A DNA stretch of 64,000 nt from Adiantum capillus-veneris (lineage: Eukaryota > Streptophyta > Polypodiopsida > Polypodiales > Pteridaceae). A program made the position numbers and the translations under genes. The stretch's first letter is position 1, and every line of letters begins with the position of its first letter. Of the stretch, positions 54,453-64,000 are shown one piece after another. The stretch is taken from the NCBI GenBank assembly GCA_014529385.2, contig CM043971.1:28539709-28603708 (forward strand). Direction: 5' to 3'. Below the pieces are notes generated by a model. That model was not told the origin of the DNA, searched no databases, and saw nothing but the letters and a program-made list of their open reading frames with translations.

Positions 54453-54459
54453 TTTTATA
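54453..54459 (-). promoter_or_regulatory. TATA-like box before the minus-strand accessory ORF
   Basis: The minus strand reads TATAAAA within TTGTATAAAAGAGTG, about 31 bp before the ATG at 54422. Confidence 0.35.
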
Positions 54460-54498
54460 CAAGAGTCAATTAAGACCTTTATCTATCCAAGGATAGAA

Positions 54499-54517
54499 AC
54501 CACGTTGTGATACCACT
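54499..54517 (-). other. Primer-binding site of element E
   Basis: On the minus strand the LTR ends GGTACAACA, followed by AGTGGTATCACAACGTGGT. TGGTATCA matches the first eight bases of the initiator tRNA-Met complement; the remainder departs. Confidence 0.6.
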
Positions 54518-57418
54518 TGTTGTACCATCTCCACATGGACACATTGTGATCTTCGACGGAGACATCCCTCCCGCTTAAGACCGACACCAAGACATGACTC
54601 CTCCTGCTCTATATGATGCCAACTCAAGGGGGTGATAACATTCAATTTCTCTCATATGGATCCCTTAACCCTGAATAATGTTGCTTATCGATCAAACTTA
54701 CCAATCGAAGTCATCAGACTGATTTGGAACTCAGCCTTCCAGGGTCAACTGGTGGGAGTTCTCTCATTCACCCTTGGTTCAAGGTCATTGACGCTTTTTC
54801 CTGGTTAGGACCGAGCACAACCGTCAATGCGTTCCCCTAAGGTGAGTGTATTATAATCTACACGAATCTCTCGATCCCAAGTTGTTCCCCGCTCCATAGA
54901 TTGGAATCCCTTTTTCCCCACTCTGGACTTAATTGCTAAGACAACATAAAATTGGATTCAACTTTCCAGCCAACAATTAACCCTCCAAAATCCGCCCACC
55001 CACCGAGCCGTTTGATAAATGCACCTTCCCAAGATAGTACTATGATACTAGAAAACAGTATTCCAATCATGGAAAACCAAGAATACATTTCAAGACTTTG
55101 AAAGCAGCATACAAATTGTTGCATACCCTTGCAAATGTGCATTTATCAGGTCGTTCCCACCTTTTCCTTTATAGAATATTTTTACTTCCTTTTTCCTTTA
55201 ATATTCGTAAGATTATCTAGTTATCTTTCAAGCAATCACATATACTTCTCCAGGCATATCCCGATCCTCGTCCCAGGACTCGGGTATCCTATCTCCTCCA
55301 CCACGTGAGAAGGCGGCGCCTTTACATAGATTCCAATTCCTATTTTTCTTTATCTTGTGTGGGAAAGGCTTCAAAAATAATCTACTTTAGGTTCCTTTTA
55401 AATCAATAATCCTGAGAAGAAGAGCAAAGGTCCGACTGATGAGGACAATTGTGGAATAGCCCATTTAGGTTCCTAGCCTTTCCAAGGTTCCTTTTTCCCA
55501 AACAATTTGAAGCGTTCCTTAATTAAATCACATCTTCCTCCCTTATCATGATCCCTCCATGGATCCTTTTTCCTTCCTCCTTTTCCCATCGGCATCAGGC
55601 CTACCCGGACTAGGCCGATTTCTAGACGCATCCGCGAGTCACATCCACCCGGCCGGGACACACTCCCATTCAATCCCATTTCTAGGGCAATGAATGAACC
55701 TTGAGCTCAAACATAGACCAACGGTTATCAGTCCTAGCCGAAAAGGACCATCCCCCGTTGTATCCCATAGGTAAACACCTGTGCCGACCTTTTTCCAAAC
55801 ATGAAGACAAGTTCACACTTAAATCGCTATGTTATGCTAGGGCTATCCACGTCAATCTTCTCGGTAAAGTTTTTTAATCCTAGTTTAAATTTTAGATTAA
55901 GCTCCTTGAGTTATAAACCCTTAATTCCTAATTCCTTTTAATTTTTATATTCAAATAGGACCTTAAGAAAACAACGAATCTCATGGAATTTTAAGGTTTT
56001 GTCTCTACGTAAGTTTCAAGTTATCTCCGACTTTGATGAATCCCATTTTGGTCCCTTTTCATCATTTGCCATCCATGGGGCATCTCCATGGAAGCGTTGG
56101 GAGTTTATGTTCAAGCAACACGGTCACGACATCCGTGAAGCTATCCCCTTACTCCCCCCTTTGAATTTGCAAAACAAACTTGAAAGCAGACAAACTTGAA
56201 ATGAACAATGCATATGCTTTCTATAATGAGTTTTTGCTTTGGTGTCATCTATGTGTGGTACACTCAAAACATTCAAAATGCACCAACTTACAACTTTGGC
56301 AACTAATCAAAACTTCCTTTGAGTGCTTATGCAAGAGTAAAACCCTTCTATGCATGGTACTGTAAAATGGCAAAGTTCCTAAGAGTGGACTTGCTAGTGT
56401 ATCGTAAAATATGCATGTAATAGTGTATGAGTGATTAACAAATTCTTCTTTAGGAAGGGATTTAAGCGTACCTTTAATACCGTGGAGAGGATTAATCAAG
56501 TGTCTTAAAGAGGCTTAAGGTTTTGGGACATTAATATGTAGATCGTAGGGTCTTCTCCTTGCTTTGGAAGAGTAAGGACAAGTGTATTGACGTGGACGGA
56601 TCTCTTCCGCTCCCCTTTGCTTGAAAACCACCAATTTGGCTATGGGAATAGAAGAGATTAAGAAAATTCAAGCTATGGAAAGCTTGTAGGTTAAGAGAGA
56701 GAAGGTGAAGAGAGTAATGGTAAATTGGATTATGGTTATGGCTTCTCTTGAGGAGAGAGGGATGTGTAGGTGTGTGTGTGAAGGAGGATTAGCATTGGCT
56801 TTTCATGGCTCATTATCAAGCTTGCACTATCAAAATGTGTAGAAAAATGAAGTGAAGTGTAGTGAGTGAAGAGAAGAAGTGTTTAATGAATAGGGAAGGC
56901 CTCCTTTTAAGTTTAGTTTGATAAGGCCTTTAACTTATCGTGATAAGTTATTCTACATGTTTTGATATGATTTCTTCCTTCTCACAGCTTCTCCAACAAG
57001 CTACTTATGCAAGAAGCTAACTTCCTACAAGTGGCTTATGTATGAAGCTACTTTTCCTACAAGTCGCTTATGCATGAAGCTACTTTTCCTACAAGTGGCT
57101 TCTTCAACAAGCTATTTTCAACTAGGGGATTTTTTTTCAACAAGTTACTTTTTCACCTTACCCTATTCTTTCTTTTTTTTTCTTATGCACATTTATATTT
57201 TCTTGAGATAAAACCAATATCCCATGCATTGGTTATATCCACGTTCCCATGGTGAAAACCGAAAGTGTCTCATGGATAGCTTCGCATTGATTATATCCAT
57301 GTTCCCATGGTTAAAACCGAAAGCGTTTTAGGTAGCTATAGTGCTTTACTCGATCGTATTTGGAAAGTCGATGGCTTAGATATTTCAGCAAGAGTAAGGC
57401 TAAGAGGAGGACCTTACA
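54518..57418 (-). repeat. 5' LTR of element E with a 1.4-kb insert
   Basis: Plus-strand left end TGTTGTACC (54518), right end ACCTTACA (57418). The segment 55949-57360 is absent from the other LTR, and the sequence 'GGCTTAGATATTTCAGCA' resumes after it. Confidence 0.75.
55949..57360. mobile_element. Unclassified 1.4-kb insert in the 5' LTR of element E
   Basis: It is defined by comparison of the two LTRs of element E. It contains a short ORF (55999-56199, 'ISDFDESHFGPFSSFAIHGA') without a known domain, a 32-bp minisatellite (about 57003-57098, three copies of a unit with 'GAAGCTACTTTTCCTACAAG') and a 59-bp duplication with 'CGTTCCCATGGT' (57230-57322). No terminal inverted repeat or clean target duplication could be fixed. 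It is AT-rich. Confidence 0.55.
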
Positions 57419-57423
57419 GTTTG

Positions 57424-57530
<107 letters not shown>

Positions 57531-57883
57531 CTCTCTCATCCCATACTAAAAGGGCTCATCCCCTCCTCTTTAGGAGTCTTTGAAGACTTTTTGCACACTA
57601 CAAAGCATCCAAATTTCCTAAGCATTGACCATTGGACTTAACCTTTGAATTTTGGAACCTTAGCATTTTCGAAGTCTTAATGGGTTGAACCTTAGGTCTT
57701 TGAAGCCCATTGCTTGCACATTGCTCTTCTATAGATGATCCCCCTTTCGATCCCTATTTCCCCTCCTTTGGATCCCTACTGTGACCAGTCTGCTAGCCTT
57801 ACCAATAATCTAGCTTGTTCTCCCCTAGTACTTTCCCATATTAAATGATCAGTTTAACATGAGAAAATCATTTAGGAGAATTA

Positions 57884-58106
57884 TGTGAATTGGGGTTGCG
57901 GAGTAACGCGCACAGCTTGGAGAAGACAAAGGAGCCTCAAGACACATAATGGAGAGTGTATTACTTAGTGTGCAATTGAAATATTGATAGCCCTAGAGTG
58001 ATGGGCATATTTACAATGCACAGGGGAAAAAACCTCCTAAAGAGGGAAAAAATGCTCCGACGGTCCTAGTGTGTTCACACACATCACTACCACATGTATA
58101 TGGTAA
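57884..58106 (-). repeat. 3' LTR of element F
   Basis: It starts TGTGAATTGGGGTTGCGGAG, matches 61527-61753 with scattered differences, and is preceded by AATTA. Confidence 0.85.
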
Positions 58107-58183
58107 CCAAACCCCCTTGGAGTGATGCGGTGAACGAGAGCTGGCACATGAGTAAAGGGAAGTGCCATTCCCTGAGGACATGA

Positions 58184-58742
58184 TCAGTCCACAAAGGGGA
58201 GTAAGCCCAAAGCTTTGTGGAAAGCTTCGAGCTTCTCACGAGACAATGCCTTTGTGAAAAGATCTACAAGGTTGTCTTGTGTTGGCACATAAGCCAAGCT
58301 GATCTCTCCTACTGAGAGCCTCTCCCTGACATAGTCGTAATGCACCTCAATGTGCTTTGTGAGAGCATGAAAAACTGGGTTCCTTGCCACTGCCAATGCA
58401 CTTTGACTGTGAGTGTAGATAGTGTTGATAGTGTCCTGTCCAGCACCCAAATCAGCCACCATAAGGCGTCTGGGCCATACACACTCAACCTTAGCTATGA
58501 AGACTGCCCTGTACTCAGCCTCACAACTCAAAGTGGCCACAGTAGGTTGCTTCTTGTTCAACCATGATATACATGAACTGCCAAGCATGAAACAAAAACC
58601 ACTTGTGGACACTCGTGTGTCAAAACAACCAGCCCAATCTGAGTCTGAAAAAGCATGTAAGTATGGCGGCAATGATCCCCCCTTGGGATAAAACAAGCCA
58701 AGATGTAAAGTGCCACTAAGGTAGTGGAAAATCCTCTTGATA
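58184..58742 (-). pseudogene. Copia RNase H of element F
   Basis: The minus-strand frame contains 'HAFSDSDWAGCFDTRVSTSG' (first catalytic Asp region), 'SSCISWLNKKQPTVATLSCE' and 'AEYRAVFIAKVECVW' (the conserved EAEY), then 'HIEVHYDYVRERLSVGEISL' and 'DLFTKALSREKLEAF'. This is the complete copia RNase H pattern ending at a stop at 58184. It is separated from the RT by a stop near 58745. Confidence 0.9.
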
Positions 58743-59493
58743 GCCTACCAATGCTTACACCCTGGGCTATGCATAAATTTGCTGACTTGTGAGACTGCAA
58801 ACTGAATATATGGCCTCGTGTTGCATACATAAATGAGGCATCCAACAGAAGTTCGGTAAAGAGTGACATCTGCAGGATCACCAATAGCATGAAGACTCAA
58901 TTTCAAACCTGCTTCCATGGGAGTGGCAATAGGTTTGCAATCCTCAAGTCCAAACTTACATAGCAATGTCTCTATGTAACTTTTATAACACAAGGCAATA
59001 CCACCATCACACTGCTTAAACTGTATGCCCAAATATTGATGCAACAGACCCAAATCTTTCATCTTGAAAGTAGCATTCAAATCAGCCTTAAATTCAGCAA
59101 TATGTCTCTCATTTGGTCCAATGATCAGCAAATCATCTACATAAAGAACCACAATGAGAAGTACATCACCCTCACGCTTTACATACAATGTGCTTTTTGT
59201 TGGACTCTTACAAAAGCCTTGTTTGACCAAGTGAGTGTCAATTTTCTCATACCAAGCACGAGGAGATTGCTTCAGCCCATACAACACCTTGTTACATTTG
59301 CACACTTTGTCCTCTTGTCCTTTCTTGACCAAACCGCGAGGCTGTGTTACATAAACTTACTCAAATATGTTACCATTCAAGAAAGAAGTAACAATGTCTG
59401 ATTGATGTACATCCCAACCAAAATGAGCTGCCAATGCACATACAAAATAAACAGTAGTCATATGACAAGTGGGAGCAAAAGTCTCTTCATAGT
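58743..59493 (-). pseudogene. Copia reverse transcriptase of element F
   Basis: A 5' part (about 59493-59340) has 'VAKGYAKQKGIDYEETFAP' and 'GWDVHQSDIVTSFLNGN'. The frame 59332-58745 then has 'VLYGLKQSPRAWYEKIDTHL', the catalytic 'LYVDDLLIIG', 'MKDLGLLHQYLGIQF' and 'RTSVGCLIYVCNTRPYIQFA'. The catalytic YVDD box is intact. An in-frame stop near 59357 and a stop in the integrase-RT joint inactivate the polyprotein. Confidence 0.9.
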
Positions 59494-59727
59494 CTATGCC
59501 TTTTTGTTTTGCATAACCCTTTGCAACAAGTCAAGCCTTATGGCGATTCCTAACTGAACCATCCTTTGGAAACTTAGAACGTTGCATTTTACCAAAAATA
59601 CAGCCTTCACAAACATGTTTGACAGGTGCTTCAAGAGGCGGCAAAGAAGCAACCATATCAAATTTCTACAAACACAGCAAACTGGCAAAATTAAGATGCC
59701 CAAAACGTGCATGCCAAAGTTTTTCAT
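59494..59727 (-). pseudogene. Integrase zinc-finger remnant of element F
   Basis: The minus strand encodes 'KLWHARFGHLNFASLLCL' and, after a stop, 'PVKHVCEGCIFGKMQRSKFP' (the HHCC finger of copia integrase). It then passes almost at once into the RT start, so the D-D-E core is missing. A stop interrupts the finger. Confidence 0.8.
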
Positions 59728-60234
59728 CTAAAATAGCCCTTGAATAATCTGCAATTTCATTTGCAAAATTTTGTCCACACTTGTCATACAAAGTGAGCTT
59801 ATACAGCCCATGGCACAAAGGCCAGATGCAACAATTTCATCACCAAAATTGAGATCATGAAGTGTACATCTGTCATCCACAAATTTGACTACAAGTCCAA
59901 GTCTAGCAAGTGCACATACAGACAAAAGTCTCTTCTTGATCCTAGGTACATAAAGTGCATCAACAAGTGTGAAAGAACTGCCATTTGCAGCAATAAGCAC
60001 AATCTTCCCAACTCCCTGAACCGGATAAGAGGCATTGTTGGCACAAGTGAATGAATTCCCATGAGGGACAGACTCGAGAGAGGTGAACAATTCACGATGT
60101 GAGGTAATGTGCTTTGTAGCACCACTGTTGAAATACCACACATGTGAATCTGCAGCAACTGACAAGCATGCATCATGGACAATAGGATTGTAAGTACACT
60201 CAGCATCAACATCAGCAACATAGTCTCCTTTCAC
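59728..60234 (-). pseudogene. Copia protease of element F, active site altered
   Basis: The frame has 'VWYFNSGATKHITSHRELFT' where copia proteases read DSGA; the catalytic Asp is Asn here. It continues with 'GVGKIVLIAANGSSFTLVDA' and 'LYVPRIKKRLLSVCALARLG', the usual protease/linker pattern. Loss of the nucleophile should inactivate it. Confidence 0.85.
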
Positions 60235-60291
60235 AAAAGACTCAACAATGGTTGCATTTGTAGTGGAACCAACATTTGCATTGGAACCACC

Positions 60292-61292
60292 CTATTTCTT
60301 CTTAGCCTCTTTGGCCTTCAACTTAGGACACTTCTTGATCAAGTGATCATAAGCTTTACAATAATGGCAACACATCTTATTTTTGCCCTTATCACCATAA
60401 TTTCCAGACGAATTGCTGCCAGCAAAAGCATTAGGAACAGAAGTTTTGTCACTCGCAGTAGAACCATAAGAAGTGGTTGCATTGTTGTTACCACCCTTTC
60501 TTTGAGAAGCAATAAAAGCCTGTTCAATTGCACGCTGCCTAGTCCTGTTTTTTCTAGAAAGTGACTCTTGCAATAGCAATGTGCATAATGCATCAAACTT
60601 GACAACTTTAGGATTTCCTTGGGTCATAAGTCTCCAAGTACCAGCAAAAGTCTGGTAAGAATCTAGTAAGGCATCAAGAACAGTATGCACAAGGGAACTG
60701 TTTGAAATGACTTCACCTGCAAAAATAAGTTTCTCATTGATATCATTGACACCTCAAGGAAAGTGTCCATATCATCTTCCTCATGCATAATCTTTGATTC
60801 CAGCTCTTTACGCAGCAAAGCAATTTTAGCCTCATTGTGTCTTGCATAAAGACCTGTTAGAATATCCCAAGCCTGTTTTGCAGATTTTGCTGAGCGAATG
60901 TGAGGAAAAATGGTGTACTTCATAGACAATGCAATCAATGCATGAGCCTACGCATCCTTTACATCCCAACGAGCTTGTTCTACCGTAGGCAAAACAACTC
61001 TAATAGCAGCAATCCTTGCAACAAGACCTGCAACATCCTCAACATCTCCTACATCCTCAAAACAAGGACGTACATCAATGCCTGCATAATATTCTAGACG
61101 CCCTTTGACACAAGAACATGTTGCATCACATAAGTCCACATAGGGTAATTGCCCCATCCAACCTATCCTCAATAGCAGCAAACATCTTGAACACATCTGT
61201 GTTGTTGTCAACCATGGTAAATGTTGCACCTGATGTGAAAACTTCCCAAAACGAGGAGAAACGAAGTGGGAACAACACATGCTATATAGCAC
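60292..61292 (-). pseudogene. Copia Gag of element F
   Basis: Frames 61292-60948, 60938-60663 and 60690-60292 give, in order, a Gag N-part ('QARWDVKDA'), 'SAKQAWDILTGLYARHNEAK' with 'IALLRKELESKIMHEEDDMD' (the UBN2-type Gag core) and a knuckle CCHYCKAYDHLIKKC (C-X2-C-X4-H-X4-C) with a basic tail. Frame changes between the pieces make it a pseudogene. Confidence 0.85.
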
Positions 61293-61512
61293 AAACCGTA
61301 AAAGACTCTAAGGAACTTGTTATGCAGGAAACGGCACTGACAAAACTTTTGCACAAAATGATGAAATTACCTATGCAGACCTGCGTGTAGTGGAAACGGA
61401 GGGAAAATTTTTATGTTGACCTACGAACGCTCGCCAAACCTCACTGAAATCGGACAAAGTGAGCAGGCGTGTGCTGGAGCAGTTGTCGATGAAGCCCAGG
61501 AGGATGCAACCT

Positions 61513-61524
61513 GCTCTGATACCA
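61513..61524 (-). other. Primer-binding site of element F
   Basis: On the minus strand TGGTATCAGAGC starts two bases after the 5' LTR, a perfect initiator tRNA-Met complement, as usual for copia elements. Confidence 0.9.
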
Positions 61525-61526
61525 AT

Positions 61527-61753
61527 TGCTGCAATAAGGGTTGCAGAGAAACGCACACAGTTTGGAGAAGACCAAGGAAGCTCAAAGCACACAATGGAGA
61601 GTGTATTACTTAGTGTGCAATGGAAAGATTGATAGCCCTAGAGTGATGGGCATATATACAATGCACGGGGGAAAAAACCTCCTAAAGAGGGAAAAAATGC
61701 CCTGGCAGTCCTAGTGTGTTCACACACATCACTACCACATGTATATGGTAACA
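61527..61753 (-). repeat. 5' LTR of element F
   Basis: It is 227 bp, TGCTGCAATAAGG...GGTAACA on the plus strand, followed by AATTA. Confidence 0.9.
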
Positions 61754-61781
61754 AATTAGATATTAGTTATTATGACAAATA

Positions 61782-62572
61782 TGTTTCTATCCCCTTTAGG
61801 GTAGACTGAATCCCTCTATGCCCCGCATAAGGAGGAGCATGAGATTCATACATTACTTTCTCACGTAGTGAGTTAGTAATGCATAGTCTAATGCCATAGA
61901 GAAGATGATCATCTTGTAGGGTAAATGGTTCTTTTTTCTTCCCTAGTGCAAGGGCTAAAATCACATCTCTAAAATCGGGATCAGTAGCATACTCATCTAT
62001 CATAGAAGATAGATCATTGTGAGTTTCTATGGAAATCGCATTCACTCTTGGCCGTCTTGAGAGTGCATCGACTACTTGATTATGCTTGCCAGCAATGTGA
62101 GAAATATGAAATTGAAATTGAAATTGGCCCACCTCATTTGTTTGTTGGAGAGCTTGGTCTGCGTCATGAAGTACTTAAGGCTTTGGTGATCCGTCCGAAG
62201 AATGAAAGGAGTCCCCAATAAATAGGGTTTCCACAAGTCTAGAGCATGTAGAACTGCTAAGAGTTCCTTCTCATATATGCCTAGAGCTTGCTCAATAGGG
62301 TCGAGCCTTCAACTTTCATAAGCTATGGTGTGACCTTCTTGGAGCAAAACAGCTCCAAGGCAATCACCACAGGCATCACATTGGACCTCAAATGGATTTG
62401 AGAGATCCGGTAGTGTAAGCACAAGTTGAGAGATAAGCTTTTCTTTAAGATTTTTGAAAGCATTGCTCTCCTTGGTGGACCATATATACCTAACGTTTTC
62501 CTTTGTTAAGTCATGTAATGGTCCCGCGATTTGTGAGAACTTTTCTATGAAGCATCTATAGTATGCACACAT
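61782..62572 (-). pseudogene. RNase H and integrase start of element G
   Basis: Frame 62572-62309 has 'KFSQIAGPLHDLTKENVRYI' and 'FEVQCDACGDCLGAVLLQEG' (first RNase H Asp). 62132-61782 has 'FQFHISHIAGKHNQVVDALS' (end of RNase H) and 'HAPPYAGHRGIQSTLKGIET' (first His residues of the integrase finger), after which the LTR begins. The frame between 62308 and 62133 is broken by stops. Confidence 0.85.
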
Positions 62573-62743
62573 ACCTATAAAGCTTCTTAGTTCATGTAGA
62601 TTCCTTGGATTAGGTCATCCTTTTATTACCTCTAGATTTGATGGATCCATTTGGATGCCATCTTGAGAGATAATATGACATAAATAATGAATCTCTTGTA
62701 AGAAAAACTCACTTTTCTTGCGATTAATATAAAGTTTATTCTC

Positions 62744-63628
62744 TCATAAAACTTGAAATATTACCTGGAGGTGTTGCTTGTGTTCGTCTAGTGAATTAGA
62801 GTAGATTATTATATCATCATAGAACACTCTAGTAAAGGTTTGGTGAGGCCTGAATAGCTTCTCCATCAAGAGGTTAAATGTGGTTGGTGCATTGGTCAAG
62901 CCAAAAGGCATGACAATGTACTTGTAAAGACCAAATGTAATGTGAAATGTGGTCTTTACAATGTCTTGATCAACTATCCTTATTTGATGGTAGCCACTTT
63001 TTAGGTTAATCCTACTGAAGTAGGTCAACCCTTGTAGCTTATCAAATATGTCTTCTACCTGTGGAATGAGAAACCTATTCTTGATAGTGATCCTACTTAG
63101 TGCTCTATAGGCGACACACATACGATATGTGCCGTCTTTGTTTTGCACTAATAACACCGATGAACAAAATGGAGATGATCTAGGCCTTACCGCCATTCCC
63201 TTCTCAACTAACTCATGCACTTTCCACATGATCTCCTCTTGTTGATCTTGGGAAACTCTATAAGGAGGTTTATTAGGCGGTGAACTTCTTGGAAGAAGTA
63301 ACTCAATTGCATGGTTGTCATTGTCGTGTTTTGGAGGTAGTTCACAAGGAATATCGTCAATAAAAACATCTTGAAACCCCTTGAGGAAATTAGATAACTC
63401 TAATTCCTTTTGATTATTTATATTTTCTTTTGCTAAAGAATTAGATTTATTTTGAGGATCTTTAATAGAAATCATGTACACGGAAATAGAGCTCTTTATT
63501 GACTTATTGACAGCTTGCTTATGTACAAGAGGTACAGTACTACCCAACTCCTTAACATCTATGTACATATCTTTTTCCCTGAACCTAAAGTAGATTTGCC
63601 TTTTAGGGAATTTAACATTGGCAGCCAT
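62744..63628 (-). pseudogene. Reverse transcriptase of element G
   Basis: The 294-residue frame includes 'SPFCSSVLLVQNKDGTYRMC', 'YFSRINLKSGYHQIRIVDQD' (first catalytic Asp position of the YFSRIDLKSGYHQI block is Asn), 'YIVMPFGLTNAPTTFNLLME' and the catalytic box 'FYDDIIIYSNSLDEHKQH'. The N-terminal part is a protease-RT linker (63628 to about 63300). Apart from the D-to-N change and a stop after 'IFQVL' it is well preserved. Confidence 0.9.
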
Positions 63629-63637
63629 GCGATCAAA

Positions 63638-64000
63638 TCATGGTGCCCCTAGGATTACATCCTTGTGCTTGAGAGGAGAGATAAATAAATCCTCCTTATC
63701 CACATAGCTTTGGACATGGAGCCTCAGTTTCCCAATTAAGGGAGTGATTGAGGCGTCTTGCCCCTTAAAAGCACCATTGGTAGGTAGGGCATCTCCCATC
63801 CCATAGGCTTGGATGCCTAACGAGCTTGGTGGACAGCTCTGTGGATATGAAATTGTGAGTAGAACTAGAGTCAAACAGAACAAAAACATCATGTTCTCTT
63901 ACCTTTCCCCAAGCATGGCATAGAGGAGATCCTTTGTGATGAGCATACTCTTCTTGAATTTTGACCAAGGTAGCTCTAGGAGGCTCATGACGTGTATTTT
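63638..64000 (-). pseudogene. Retropepsin of element G
   Basis: Two overlapping frames (63968-63765 and 63892-63638) give 'DVFVLFDSSSTHNFISTEL' (the DSSSTHNFI form of the gypsy protease active site) and 'YVDKEDLFISPLKHKDVILG'. A frameshift lies near 63820. It runs off the right edge. Confidence 0.8.

Larger units (their letters stand above)
49502..57418 (-). mobile_element. Element E: chromovirus-type gypsy element, internally deleted
   Basis: LTR copies at 49502-50568 and 54518-57418 share about 1 kb (49502-50517 against 54863-55948, and the last 45-60 bp again at 57367-57418). On the minus strand the order is 5' LTR, primer site, accessory ORF, gag, integrase, chromodomain, (antisense accessory ORF), polypurine region, 3' LTR. 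Protease, RT and RNase H are missing between gag and integrase. The left LTR lacks about 345 bp of its end, so no target duplication can be checked; the 5' LTR contains a 1.4-kb insert. Confidence 0.8.
57884..61753 (-). mobile_element. Element F: Ty1/copia retrotransposon lacking the integrase core
   Basis: LTRs of about 225 bp (57884 to about 58106 and 61527-61753) are flanked by the perfect duplication AATTA (57879-57883 and 61754-61758). A primer site for initiator tRNA-Met lies at 61524-61513. On the minus strand the order is gag with CCHC knuckle, protease, a remnant of the integrase zinc region, RT and RNase H. The RT follows the integrase finger directly, so the integrase core was deleted, and several stops are present. 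At 3870 bp it is shorter than the usual 5-kb copia element. It could not integrate by itself. Confidence 0.9.
61782..64000 (-). mobile_element. Element G: gypsy element (protease to integrase start), edge-truncated
   Basis: The minus strand encodes retropepsin, RT, RNase H and the start of the integrase zinc domain in gypsy order. The integrase is cut at 61782 by the LTR at 57419-61781. Gag lies beyond the right edge. Several stops between RT and RNase H (62573-62743) show decay. No LTR of this element is in the window. Confidence 0.85.

Noticed and set aside
55999-56199. A 66-codon ORF as a gene
   Set aside because: It is short, has no domain, and lies in an insert with no other coding signal.
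59036-59401. Plus-strand ORFs opposite the copia RT and Gag
   Set aside because: They are shadows of the minus-strand copia coding sequence.

Overview
The window is a repeat-dominated stretch of plant nuclear DNA, most plausibly from a large-genome seed-free vascular plant such as a fern or lycophyte (an inference from the nested Ty3/gypsy and Ty1/copia elements, the plant FCP1-like exon and the DUF8039/DUF7869 gene; the species cannot be fixed from sequence alone). Only two loci look like possible non-LTR-element genes: an FCP1/NIF phosphatase-fold exon (about 38275-39050, minus) and a long DUF8039/DUF7869-type reading frame (45982-49208, plus). Almost everything else is mobile DNA, much of it broken.

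Region 1-36205 is one ancient structure overwritten by later insertions. Two copies of the same Tat-like gypsy element lie head to head: copy A on the minus strand (1 to about 6.5 kb) and copy B on the plus strand (about 8.2 kb to 36205), joined through a GA/CT-rich spacer. Because A and B are paralogous, each serves as the empty-site control for the other. A carries a 765-bp DNA transposon (1379-2143, 8-bp target duplication). B has been split by a 1978-bp LTR element that carries a piece of a PHT1 phosphate-transporter gene (8869-10846, TSD GATTT), by a 12.5-kb LTR element D with gag and protease but no visible reverse transcriptase (11368-23861, TSD CACAT), by gypsy element C (24637-30183), which itself holds a 1.6-kb solo LTR (27497-29093, TSD CTAGC), and by a 1.8-kb TRIM-like element (32565-34357).

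Region 36.2-45.9 kb is a tandem-repeat field. Two different repeat families share the core TTGGACAAGTGGTGGACCTT, but it runs in opposite orientations in the left (36.2-42.5 kb) and right (43.1-45.9 kb) arrays. The FCP1-like exon is embedded in the left array. The right array contains a regular 316-bp higher-order unit and ends against the DUF8039/DUF7869 gene.

Region 49.5-57.4 kb is chromovirus E (minus), with gag, integrase and chromodomain but no protease/RT, plus two related accessory ORFs of unknown family, one beside each LTR, both pointing inward and each with a TATA-like box. Region 57.4-64.0 kb contains an LTR of the same family as the solo LTR, split by Ty1/copia element F (57884-61753, TSD AATTA), all lying in the integrase region of another gypsy element G whose RT and protease run off the right edge.

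The most noteworthy signals are the PHT1-carrying LTR element, eight copies of a 20-bp palindrome at about 280-bp intervals in the leader of element D, the paired accessory ORFs of element E, and a DUF7869 protein with a D...DN...HxHED pattern reminiscent of RNase H-fold nucleases.
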